This document shows positions 26,000 to 37,232 of a DNA stretch of 64,000 bases, one piece after another. Under the pieces are notes generated by a model. That model was not told where the DNA came from and searched no databases. It was given only the letters and a program-made list of their open reading frames with translations. Each line of letters begins with the position of its first letter. The first letter of the stretch is position 1. Location: assembly GCA_036429605.1 (NCBI GenBank), contig CM071589.1, positions 4,960,001 to 5,024,000 of the forward strand, read 5' to 3'. Both the position numbers and the translations under genes were made by a program. This DNA comes from Cladobotryum mycophilum. Lineage: Eukaryota; Ascomycota; Sordariomycetes; Hypocreales; Hypocreaceae.

Positions 26000-27231
26000 A
26001 TGGCACAAAATAGGCATTGGTAGGCCTTCCCCCATATCCCTATACACATATAGATATATATATATAGATATATGCATATCACTGACACGTCTTTTATAGG
26101 GAACAAGACAAGGAGGCTACCGTCTACATAGGCAACATCGACGAGCGCGCAACCTCCACCATGGTCTACGAAATCATGCTCCAGATGGGCCCCATCCACA
26201 ACATCCACATGCCCCGCGACCGCGTCACCCAGACGCACCAGGGCTTCGGCTTCGTCGAGTTCCGCACGCCCGCCGACGCAGAGTACGCGGCCAACGTCAT
26301 GAACGGCATCAAGCTCTACGGCAAGTCCCTGCGCGTCAACAAGGCCAGCGCCGACAAGCAAAAGGCCGCCGAGGTGGGCGCCGAGCTCTTCGTCGGCAAC
26401 CTGGACCCCATGGTGGACGAGAAGATCCTCTACGACACCTTCAGCCGCTTCGGCCCCCTGCTGAGCATACCAAAGGTCGCGAGGGAGGACAACGGCGCGA
26501 GCAAAGGGTTTGGGTTTGTTAGCTTTGGCGAGTTTGAGAGTAGCGATAGCGCCATTTCGAACCTGCACGGGCAGTACATTCTGAGCAAGGAGGTCTCCGT
26601 TCAGTACGCCTTCAAGAAGGACGGCAAGGGAGAGAGACACGGCGACGACGCAGAGAGGCAGTTGGCCGCCCAGGCCAAGTCACGAAACATCATCCCCGAG
26701 GCTCAGCCTTTGCCCCAAGCCTTTTTAATGAGCAGCACCCCTACCACGTCCGCACCACCACCGTCGCTACCTGCCCCTACTGGCTTTGATCCGTCCATGA
26801 TGGGTGGCCCGGGCATCCCCCCACCGAATCCCATGATGGGAGCACCTACGCACCAACCTCCCCCAAGCAACTTCGCTCCTCCCCCCGCGGACCCTCTCCA
26901 TACAACAACGCCGGTCCAGGCCATCCCCCCTGGTGGCTTCGGTGGTGCCGGCAGGGGCTCAGCCGCACTCCCACCAGCTCCATCAGGTCTCCCCGCCCGA
27001 CCTCCCCAAATCCAGGGCGGATACACAAATCCAGCAGACTTCCACCCAGCGGGCTTCCGTCCCCCATCCGGCGGTCCTCCTCCTGCCGCTCCTCCTCCCC
27101 AGGGCTTCCCGGCCGTTCCTTCTCCTGGATTCCCTGTTCCTCCCCCGGGGGGTTCAGGCACGCCACCTGCGCCGCCGGGGTTCATGCCACCACCAGGTTT
27201 CCAGCCTCCGCCTGGGTTTGGCCGGCGGTGA
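26000..27231 (+). CDS. hsh49: U2 snRNP SF3b subunit 4 (Hsh49/SF3B4), two RRMs
   Basis: Exon 1 is only 20 bases (26000-26019, MAQNRHW with a split Trp codon); exon 2 is 26100-27231; the intron is 80 bases with ACTGAC branch and TAG acceptor. Product 383 aa. RRM1 at about residues 13-90 has RNP2 VYIGNI (15-20) and RNP1 QGFGFVEF (54-61); RRM2 at about 101-180 has RNP2 LFVGNL (103-108) and RNP1 KGFGFVSF (142-149). The remaining C-terminus is proline/glycine-rich, as in SF3B4. The family binds SF3b145/Cus1 and contacts pre-mRNA near the branch site in the nucleus. The start has a strong AAAATGG context. Third codon positions are almost all C or G up to about 26465, then become mixed. Long antisense ORFs over the proline-rich part are compositional shadows. 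Confidence 0.95.
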
Positions 27232-27701
27232 AACAGGGGGCATCAATCACCCTAGACATTTTTCTAGTTTACCTTTTTTTTCTTCCTAATTCCAGAAACG
27301 ATCAAGAAAAACGATCTACTACTTTTTTGCCTTTGAAGATAACAAGGCTTTACACTTAATAAGTATGCAAGACAAGAGAGAAAGAGGGAGAGGTTGTTCC
27401 TAGATGCTCTGGGGGACACATGCCCCCGAGGACTCTTTCTTCATTACGCATCAAAACCTCAAAAAACGGTTATGAAGACCGACTAACGGTCAGGTATTGT
27501 ACAAGCTCCCATATGTACCAGGTCCTTGATATATAGCCATCCAATCCTCCCTTCCCCCTTTCAGTCCAACAAATCACATACAGCCTTGAAACGCCAATAA
27601 AGGGGTTTGCCGCGCTCTGAAAACAAGAAACGGACCAAAAAAGACAAACAAACACAAAAAAAAACCAGAATAATTTTGCTCTCTTGACTTTTTTCTTGTT
27701 C
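27232..27701. other. Convergent 3' flanks of hsh49 and mau2
   Basis: About 470 bases between two stop codons facing each other. The strand nearest each gene should be 3' untranslated sequence. No gene seen. Confidence 0.6.
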
Positions 27702-30700
27702 TCACAAACTCCGAGAAAATGCATCTCTTGCCTCCATGGTTGCCTTGTCCCATTCCTGCTTAGCCTCCTCTCTCTGGCCCTGAACTTCGTACGAGTGCGC
27801 CAGCATACCGTCTGCCACGCTCTGCCATAGAACGTTGCCGCTCCGTTGCGCCTGCTTGGCCGCGGCGCGAGCACTCTTGAGGGCCTGTTCGCCGATAACG
27901 TTCTCGAAGAATCGGCTTCGCATGATGCACAATGTGACTGCGGCGCCCAAAACATTACTAGTGGATTTGGAGCCGGCCATGGCGGCGTGGATGTGCTGTT
28001 TTTGTTGATTAAGTTGCTGAGCCGGTTCTGTGACCAGAGCTGCCATGACATTGTGCCAAGCTGTCCGGAGATCGACGTTCCAGTGGTTGGTGCATTGGGG
28101 TTGGAGCTGTTCAATCAGGTCCATCGTATCGTGGTCGCTTCGACAAGATGGGTGCTGCATGATCCACAGCCTGTTGAGGCCAGCAAGGAGCGCAACCTCC
28201 TGTTGTCCAACTTTGGTCCCGGCCCCTGGTATCGGGACAGCGAAACAGTCGTCTTTAAAGATGTTGAGGGCTGTTTGGAGGTCTCCAATTCCTTGATGAT
28301 ATACACCAGTTAGATAAGTTGTGAGCAATCTCACCATGGCCTGTGTAGAAGGCGAAACAAGAGTCTTAAGTTTCAGCACCACTTGCTTCACATTCGCCCA
28401 TTGGCAGTGACTTGCGGCTACCAGTCCTAGGAGGATATTCAAGTAAGCTTGAGTCTCTATCCGCCAGGCGCGCTGCTTCATGGCCACGTTAAGTGGGACT
28501 GGCGGTCCATATGGAATCCCCGTCGTAGATTTATCCCCTAAAATCACGTAAGTCTTTGCATGTAAAGAACTAGGATAAAGCTTGTGACCTACATGTATCA
28601 AGAATCTTTAATCCCTCCAGCCAGAATTCAGTAGACCTTCGGCCCTGTGAAGAAGGCTTGTGGAAATTTGCCAGTCCGCTTATAGTGAACCTGTATTACG
28701 ATAGTCAGCATAACCAAATTCTCGTAGTCGAGTGAGAGAAGAACTTACACGAGTGACTTCAACTCCATCTTGGTCATGAACGACATGATCACAAAGTCGG
28801 TCTCGCATTCACCGTCACCCAGTCGAATTATCGCACGTGTATCGTCACTGACGGTCTTGGCTGTGGAGGGTTGCTTTTTGACCGGCACCAGAAAATCGGC
28901 TTTAACATTGTGCCAATCTTCGCACTCGTCCAAGGCCTTCTGTAGCAACCGAAGTTTCTGTGCTGTGTGGTCGGGACTCTGATGGTGCATGCTCGCAGTA
29001 ACTTCGAGTAGCAGAGTCAGCATGGGAAGCTGGATAATCTGCTGGACTGCTGGATCAAATTGGAACTTTGCAGCTTGGGCAATGCATGTTTGTATCTTTT
29101 CCATGCTGTTGTCCTTTGTCGTCTTTAAGAGGGTAAACCCTTCTAATAAGGAAGCGAGAACAGAAAGTGCATTGTCGCCTCTACTGTTGGCCACGTTTTG
29201 GATAGACCGTAGGTTATCCAGGGCGCCGGCATCAGCTGTACTTGCGATATCTAGATAAAATGAAGCCTTCAGAAGGCGAAAGGCATAATACCACTGGACA
29301 TGTTTGAAACTATATAAACTGTCAGAACTTGGGCACAACATCCGGACGTGGACCGCAGCTTACGCTTCACAATTAGAAATATGACCATCTATAGCTTTCA
29401 AGGCGGCCTTGTGATTCCTCTGGAACAAAACCTTGAGCATGAGATACTGCATACAATACTTTAAATCGTACAATCGGTGCTGTATCATGTCAGTCATCGT
29501 AAATATAGATGATTAGGAGTCTTTACTCACCTTGTCACAAAGTGTAATTCCCTTCCCCAGGGCGGTTTCTGCCTCCATCAAATTCTCCGTTTCTTCTTTC
29601 AGAATGGAAGCATATCTTAATCTTACACGCGCCTCTTCTCGTGGCGGAAGTTGATTACTCTGCAAAACAGCTTCTAAACAGGACAGACTAGTAGCTATCA
29701 ATTTCTGATACTCGTCAATCTGATCAGGGCAGAGTGTCATGGCTACATCGTGCGAACCGGCGCGAGCCTTGTCCAGACACTCCTCCGCAATAGCCACCAT
29801 GAGCGGCGTAGTATTGACGGGTCGTGATTTGGGGGGCACCGCAGGTGATCTCCTTGTTATGCTCGGCGACCGCGTAGACAAAGCTGGCGAATTCGTGACG
29901 GACGAGTGCGGACTACGCTTAATGCGAGCGTCGGGAATTTGTTGCGGTATTCGAACGGTAGTGGAGTCTTCCTCTTGCTTAATAGCGGCTGAATTCGATC
30001 GAGGTTGCTTGAAAACAACAGTATCGTCCATTGGTTCACCTTCAGCATCTTCCGTGTTGGTTTTGTTCCCTGCTATTAAGGGCAGTGGTGGGAGCAGCGG
30101 CTGTTTTTGGATGTCTTGAAGGTTGACATAATGGAACTGCTGCTGCTCCTCCTCTGGCAGCGGCGGCTGAATGGGTTGTATCAGCTCCTGGGGTTCAGCG
30201 GTCGGAATATGAGGTTGACTCTGAGGAGGTTGACTTGAAGGTGTCTTCTGAGCCTGTGGTCGTTGAGGGGTTTGGTATTGTCGCTGCTTCTGCTGCTGCT
30301 GTACAGCTGGTGATGGGGGGGCTTTTGGTGAAGCTGCTGGGTCGACGGTGGCCGTGAAGGTTGCTGCGCTTGTTGTGGTAGCGGCGACGGTCGCGGCTGG
30401 ATAGGCGTGGTAGGGGTCGGTGTGTGGCTATAGTAGACTGGCGATGGCTGGGATGGTTGCTGATGCTGCTGTGGAGAAGGCTGAATTCTAACCGGCTGTT
30501 GTTGTTGAAGGGGTTGATGTTGTTGCACGCTCTGCTGCTGCAAGGGCTGCTGGAGCTGTTGCGTCATCGGTTGCGGCCAGAGATTGGATGGAGGTAAATA
30601 TTGGTTCGCTGCTGTTTGCATCTGATGAGCCCTGCCATGTCCTCCAGCATCGAAGTTCTGGTAGAGGTTAAAGTTGGCGTTGTTATATGGCATGATCGGC

Positions 30701-31002
30701 TGTGGTTGGTGCTGCTGTTGCTGCTGCTGAAACTGTTGCGGGTGCATGTAGAAGCCTTGCTGGTTGGCATGATAGAACTGCTGTTCATGGTTGATGCCAC
30801 CAGGATACATGGCCTGCTGGTTGTGGTGAAGTGCTGGCTGAAGTGACTGTTGGTGTAGCTGGTGTTGCTGTTGCTGGTTCTGGTTCTGGTTCTGAGCCAT
30901 GGGCGACTGAGGTTGGAATGAATATCCATTCTGGTGGCCATGCATCTGGTCTCCTTGGCCTGGAAAGGCCTGCCCCGAAGGCAGCGTCCCCCGATATGAC
31001 AT
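27702..31002 (-). CDS. mau2: Cohesin loading factor Mau2/Scc4 (Ssl3), with frame break
   Basis: Five exons on the minus strand: 29531-31002, 29364-29479, 28749-29309, 28593-28690 and 27702-28537; introns are 51, 54, 58 and 55 bases, all GT-AG. The N-terminal third (about residues 1-270) is Gln/Pro-rich and probably disordered. From about residue 315 the helical TPR-like Mau2 core begins (PLMVAIAEECLDKARAG, RVRLRYASILKEETENLMEA, HVQWYYAFRLLKASFY, MKQRAWRIETQAYLNILLG). Mau2 pairs with Scc2/Mis4/NIPBL to load cohesin on chromatin. The frame breaks in exon 1 near the C7 run (plus strand 30315-30321): upstream reads QQLHQKPP, downstream reads SPAVQQQKQRQYQTPQRP one frame over. One more C would restore a protein of about 1027 aa. 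Codons downstream stay open and family-like for about 800 residues, so a sequence error is more likely than decay. Confidence 0.92.
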
Positions 31003-31889
31003 CGCACTATCGGCATCTGTTTCTCTTGCTTGTATGCGGGTGAATGTCGTCGGCGCGGCTACGTCTCATGCTTTCGCTTCTCTTGACAGAGGTTGGATAT
31101 CGTCGTCACTGTCGCATTCGTTGATTCTTCGTATCGTTCTTTTCGCCAGAATAGGAAATGGAAATTACATGGCTTCGTCCAGTTTCATGTCGGTTGGCGT
31201 GCCAGGGAAAAATCCCCTTGGTATGGTCATTTGAGAAATTGGATGTTTGTTGGAGGTTCGCGAGTTGGAGGCCCGCCATCCATGTGGAACGGTTCACGCG
31301 CCCAATCACGCCTGTTCCTAGCTCCAAGCTGAGTCTGATCCACCTACCCTATAGGGTGTCGGTCATCAAAATGGGTCATTCATTGAACAACTCCGTCTAT
31401 AAGGGTATAAAAAGGATGGTAGTAGAATCATAATACGGCCTATTAATACCGCCGTCTTGTAACATAGCACACCATTACTAACATCATCTTAGAAAACCAA
31501 CATCTCGTCAGCCATGAAACATAATACCCAGTATACGAATCCAATTCTCAAATATAGTTAAAAGCTTTAAGCGTCGAACAAACATAACATCTCAAATTTC
31601 TACATACTTTTAGAATCGAAAAATGACTCAAGAAACCCTAATGTAGCGACGACGGTACCCCATACCGTGCCTGTGAAGATGTCAACAGAATTTGACCAAA
31701 CCCACTGTATCTGTCGTCCATGGCCGACCCCATCCCGGTCTCTCTCTCAATCTGTAATACAAAAGAAAGCCAACCCAACGCCGGGACATGCATATATGGT
31801 ATATCACAAGTATTACGATCCGTGCTGCGCCTATGTGCGCAATTCACGCCTCTCCCAACACTCTACCCAAACCTGCGGCCCCTTTTGCC
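31003..31889. other. Intergenic, mau2 upstream and cyk3 3' flank
   Basis: About 890 bases holding the mau2 promoter side and cyk3 3' untranslated sequence. No gene or RNA recognised. Confidence 0.6.
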
Positions 31890-34800
31890 TCAGCCAACGC
31901 ATACCCATTCGGCAAAGACGCACCATCTTGCAGTGCGGTCAGCCAGTACCAGACCTCGCCATACGCCCTTCTCAGAGCACTTGATGATCGTCTCCCAAGT
32001 GCCGCCATCGCTTGCCTCCTCATCCCCGCCCATGGTTCTTGAGCCAACGCTGATTCCTCGGCGCTCCTCCTTCCGCATAAGACGGAGAATCTTGCCCCCT
32101 GGAGTTTGAATTGCCAACTTGGCAGGCTTCTTTCCAGCCACAGTTCCACTAGCTGAGCTTGGGTTTGAGCCGCTTACGCTAGAAGCGTTCATGCTGAGGG
32201 CGGAGCTGGGTCGGCCAAACGGTATCGGGCTCGTTTTTCCTGGATTCGAGGCGGGCGTTAATGCAGATTGTGGTCCATTGGTAACCGAGCTTGGATGTTG
32301 CCTAATAGCGAAAACAAATGTGTTGTTGAGCGCCAACTGCTGGCACTGTGGCTGAACCACGTACAAGTCGTGCCGCTGAGCGTGAGGTGTTGGGTGTATT
32401 GTTACGAACTCGTATGGCGGATTCTCGCCGGTATGTATGATGGGCAGGGAAAATGCGAGAGGATGAGGAATGTCCTTGATGGTTTGCATCAGTCCTCTCT
32501 TGCCGGCATAGATCTTCAGCGAGCCTTGGCCCTCGTCCCCTGGCAGCAACGCCTTCACGGTGTACCGTTTCACGCCGTTGTACCATTCCGCCTGAGCAAG
32601 AGCTTTCTTTCTGACAATGTCACCGCTCTCGAACATATCGCCGTCGCCATCTCTAGAAAGAGCCCTTGCCTCAACTTCGGCTGCGATTTCAACATCTGCC
32701 GGAACGTTGAACTTGAGATGGACCATTTCCAGATCTTCTATCCTGACCAAGCTCGTATTGTAGTCTACCATTTCGATTTCATTCCTGAAATAGCCGGGGC
32801 AGGTACACGGCAGATTGAGCAGCGTCTCATGAGCTACTGGGGGGATAATGTGCTGCTGGTCATGGTGTTCCGGGACATGCGTCCAGCAAATCTCGGTCGG
32901 TCTGGTCAAGAACCACCAAGGGTCTGCTGAGGAGCCGGTGACACTTGAGTACAGTCCACGCTTGGGATTGGATGGGCTCGCCAAGCAAGCATCTATAATT
33001 CGCCACTCATTATCAACAACGACTGCATTCCACCAGTGATTGGATCGTGGCATCATGTTGAGGTCTGGCATATCACCAGGAGCCTTTAAGTATCCTCTTA
33101 CAATCTCGCAATGAAGTCCAACTGCCGAGCACATCTCCATGACCAGTACGGCATACTCCTCCGCGCATGCTCGCTTAGCATGAATGACCCGTTCGGTATC
33201 AATGTTACCCTCAAAATCTTCTTCCCAACATACCTTTTCGGCAACCCAGGTGAAGATGGCTCGCAGCCGCTGAACATCACTACGGTACGGCCGGCACACG
33301 TATGTTGTTGCTAGTACCTCGGATGTTGTGCCCGGGGGTGCCTCGTTTATAAAGCGCGAGTTTTTATCAACCAGGCTGAGGTTGATGGAATGGTAATTTT
33401 CTGGACGATGCACAGGCATGCCATCTGCGCCTTCATCCCCTTCGATACCCTCATAGAGTTCGTCAACGGGATTTATTGCCGGGTGTTCCTGCATCTGACA
33501 GCGATCTCTTCGCTCAGTGCGCTCAATCTTGCTTAACGAGTTGGAACGGTTAACATCCCGTCGTACTTGGACCCAGTCAATACCGGCATTGAGGCCCATT
33601 TCTCGAGCCATGTCGCGTTTAACGTAGCTACCTCCCATTCCAGGCATGGGAGGAGGGCCGGGGTGTTGTGATCGAGCGAATGGGGATGATCTGACTGTTG
33701 GCATATGTCCCGCAGCAATACTTCCTCGGTTGCTGGCAACACCCGTCTTGGCGGATTCAAATATTTTCTTGAAAATGTTTCGTTTAGGTGCTCTGGGATG
33801 AACCAAACCACCAAGCCCTGCCGTGCCATCTTCTTGGAGGTCAGCGTGAGAGGCAGGTCGTGGGAGTCGACTCGCAGCAATATCGCTGGCGTGGCTGCTG
33901 TGATATGTTACGCCCGTGAACGGTGACTCTGGCCGATCCTGATCTCCTTCAATTAAGCTTAGTGTGCTCTGAGTGCGTTGATGCGTCCGCGCGAGACTCC
34001 CAGCACTGGTAGAGCTGAAGCCGCCGGCAGAAACTCCGCTCCAGAGGGTTCTCGCACTACTTTGTGTCGATGAGCTGCTATTACTCTGATTGCCCATTGA
34101 AGCATTGGTATAGTTGGTCTTGGTGGTGTATGTTCGTTCCATAGCGCCGCCCATCTCGTAGGCTGATTTGCGAGCTCTCACCTTCCGATCTCGATCCTGG
34201 GCCATTGCGTCTCCGGCAGCCGACTTTGGGCGATTGTAGGGGTGACCTTTTGGGGGAGGCGGAGGGGGAGCTTCATCCGTCCTGTCAACGTTGGGTGTGC
34301 TGGCACTATGTTGATGCAGCCTTGTGAATTGCTTTTCCATCCGCTCTACATAATTGCTGAGCTCGGGGGTTTCCCAGCGTGTCCATTCTGGTAAGAAGTG
34401 TTCTGGGAAGATCCTCCACCCCAAGTTTCATAACCTTCATCGTAATTCGACATCCCCATGGCTGTCAGAGGTCTCCCTCGGTCGTATGTTCTTGCTCTAG
34501 GTCGAGTTGATACCATATCGAAACTCTCGGGTGACCAGGGATCCAGTGGAGGTTCTGGTGTGGCGTCCCTACCTCCAATCCCTTCCAACCGGTCCAGTTG
34601 CTGCATTACTCCATCCATGGCTTCTCTCAATGGTGATGGTGTCATTTGATTTCCTTCCAAAGAGGGGCGCTGAGATGTGCGTCCTTGCGGGGTATGGTAT
34701 CCTTCGTCCCTAACGCTGTAACCCATTTCATCGTATGTGGTATACGAGCCCTGTCTTGATAACGCATTTTGGCTGTTGTAAGAGTTGTTGGACGCATGAC

Positions 34801-35686
34801 TCGGCACACTATATTGGTTGTATGAAGCATTTGAGTCGTGCCGCAATACATCGTGAGGATTATACGAAACAATGGAGTTATTTCTTGATCCGTTGTGGTA
34901 GTCCTGTGCTATCTCACTCGCATTGGAACCCTTTCGCACAACGTGCCTGTGAGGTGGAGGCGCGGGAGGAGGCGGGGAGTCAGCCCTTCCCATGCTTCCT
35001 CTGCGACTCGGCGGCCTGTTCATGGAGGGGGCTGGAGAGACTCCTCTGGGTGCAGGTGATGGGGCCCTGCTAGGATTGGGAGAGGCCGCCCTTGATCCAT
35101 AGCCATTCATCTGTGGCGGTGGCGGTACGTGGCCAATGTCGTCGTGAATATTTCTGAGTGGGACCAATGCCATTGAGGTGGCAGAATTCTCTCTTGGGCG
35201 CGAAGTCGTCGTCGCCTCTCGAGAAGGCTTCTCTGTCAGGCGCTGCTTGGGCACTTCTCGAAACGTTTCTGGCTGCTTCGCTGTTGTATAATGAGGAGCC
35301 TTGGCGTATGCCTCGAACGGCTTTCGGAACGTCTTCGATTTGTTGGGTGCATTGCTTTTGATACTCGGTGCCGGCTGAGGGCTTGGTGCCTTTATAGGTC
35401 TGAAGTCGTCGGGCAGGACCTCGACAAAGTTGGAGGGAAAGGAACCCACCGTTCTTCGATCCCGATACAATCTCCCAACCCACCACGAGCCATCGCCGGC
35501 ATTGAGACACTCAATTAGGTCGCCTTCCATGAAACCGAGGTCGCGTTTGGACTATGCGGTGAGGTTAGCTATCGCGGGCGCGGTACTCCAAGAAAGCGGG
35601 TAGCAACAAACCTCTCCTCCCCACGAATAGACGGCTCTACACCAACACGGAAACCGTGATGGCAGCGGTGGTGGTGCGAGGGCCAT
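31890..35686 (-). CDS. cyk3: Cytokinesis protein Cyk3: SH3 plus transglutaminase-like domain, with frame break
   Basis: Exon 1 is 35612-35686 (25 codons) and exon 2 is 31890-35551, around a 60-base intron (GTTTGT donor, GCTAAC branch, TAG acceptor). The N-terminus (FPCWCRAVYSWGGESKRDLG, then FMEGDLIECLNAGDGSWWVG) is an SH3 domain, about residues 12-70. A long Ser/Pro/Asn-rich linker follows, then a transglutaminase-like domain with NHWWNAVVV (His, near 33030-33045) and WRIIDACLAS (Asp, near 32985-33010). At the usual catalytic position the motif is RACAEEYA: the Cys sits one residue early and Ala occupies its place, fitting the idea that Cyk3 domains are non-catalytic. Cyk3 acts at the bud neck or septum in primary septum formation and ring constriction. 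The frame breaks at the G5 run 34365-34369, between NGHAGK and ETPELSNYVERMEKQ; one added C on the coding strand would join them into about 1245 aa. Confidence 0.93.
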
Positions 35687-37232
35687 AGCGCCTTTGGTCT
35701 TTTACAACCAGATGCTGCTCTTGGCCAGGTTGAAGAAGAAAAAATGGTAAAGGTTGTGCCTTGTCCTTTGTGTGTGAGCCAGGCGTTGACCATTAGGCAC
35801 AGACGGCAAACTGGCGGGAAGACTCTTGGATGCCGATTCTTTGATAATGCAACAGTCTATGCTTTTTGCAAATAAAAAAGATGAGCAGATTCAATAGTAG
35901 TACATGATCGAAATAAGCGATGTTATGTCGATGTGATCTATCATGATACCCCAGACGGAGCTGAGAGAAGCGAGGTCGGCAGGCCCAAGCAATCAATCAA
36001 TGAATGCAAAAATTGAACCGCACACACACCACACACAGCAGCCTTGTGTATGTGTACAAGGTAAAAGAAACGACGAATGAACGGGAAACGATGAACACGA
36101 ATTGCCAAGGAAAAGAATACAACGTCAGATGGTAGATACGGAGTGCAGAAGCACCTGTGGGTAACGTGGATGCATGAAGCGAGATGAGATTGTGTGTATG
36201 TACGCAAGGTGAGGGTTCGGCTGCCCAGCGTTTCCCCCGGGGCTGGTTGGTTGGAGGAGCTCTCGAGGTAAAGCCGCAGAGCTGAATGATTGGCACCCAT
36301 GGACCTATTAGCCCGTCTCTTTGTCGCTCTGCTCTTTTGGCGTGGCCTTGCAGGGGGCCTTTTTTTTTTCCTCCTCAAACAACAGAGGGGACTGGTAGTG
36401 GTTGCTACAGTGATTACTGTGCAATTCATGAGCCTAGCGCAGCCGTTTTTAGCGGCATCGTTGGGGTGCTATACCGTTGTAGGAACATGCTAACCCGCTA
36501 ACAGACGCCCTGAGACGGAATGCTTTTGGGCGTCCAATAGTGGATGAGATCCGAGGCTTTAGTACTCGGCCCTTGGTCAGGGTCGCACCAAAGGCGCCAC
36601 AGCGACGACAAGCCGCCTGCATAAGCTGCTTCCATCGTCGAGTTCCAGTGCGTCGATGCTGCAGCAGCTGGCATGTAGCGGTCTCGTAATTGTTGGATAA
36701 GATAGCGGAGGCTCTCTTCCCATTGATACCTAGAGCCACAGCAACATATAGGTTGCTATTGATTTTCTGACTTGCATCTCCTCAACACCAAAGATGCATC
36801 CATCATGATGCAACATCGAGCAAGCTACAACCGTCGCTTCTCCGCCTTTTCGTACGTGGTCTTGGCTGTCTTTTCTTTCAATTAAAAAGCCCCACGGACA
36901 CACCGTCAAAGCTATCCCAAACTGGAAAATAGTAAACAAAAAGGCCCAAGCTTCCCCCAGTTCCGCCTGTCCCAGACAACAAAGTCATTAAACTTGCATG
37001 CAGTACCTCTACCGTCTAAAGTAACCGCCATTTATCGATCTCCTCTGTACATACCGCTGGTTCCTCGTGTTCTTATCGGTTCGATTGATTGAGCTGAGCG
37101 CTGTCCGATTTCCAGACTTCATCAAATCCCGACGCCAGGACCAACGTCTCTCAAGTCGCTTCGAGTGTAGCCTCGCCTGGTACAAGTGGTTCGGTACGAA
37201 TAGGGAACATTGCACAAACACACGAGGCAAAC
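35687..37232. promoter_or_regulatory. Divergent cyk3 / Ste20-type kinase upstream region
   Basis: 1.5 kb between two outward-facing start codons. ORFs here are low-complexity and unconserved. A T9-T10 run lies near 36360 and CA-rich DNA near 36016-36035. Both genes' promoters and leaders must lie here; no motif could be assigned. Confidence 0.45.

Noticed and set aside
25936..27185. Long minus-strand ORFs (234 and 160 codons) over hsh49
   Set aside because: Antisense to a clear SF3B4 gene; their openness follows from GC-rich third positions and proline codons.
27846..28313. 155-codon plus-strand ORF
   Set aside because: Antisense shadow of the mau2 last exon.
32268..32930. 220-codon plus-strand ORF
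   Set aside because: Antisense shadow of cyk3 exon 2 with no recognisable domain.
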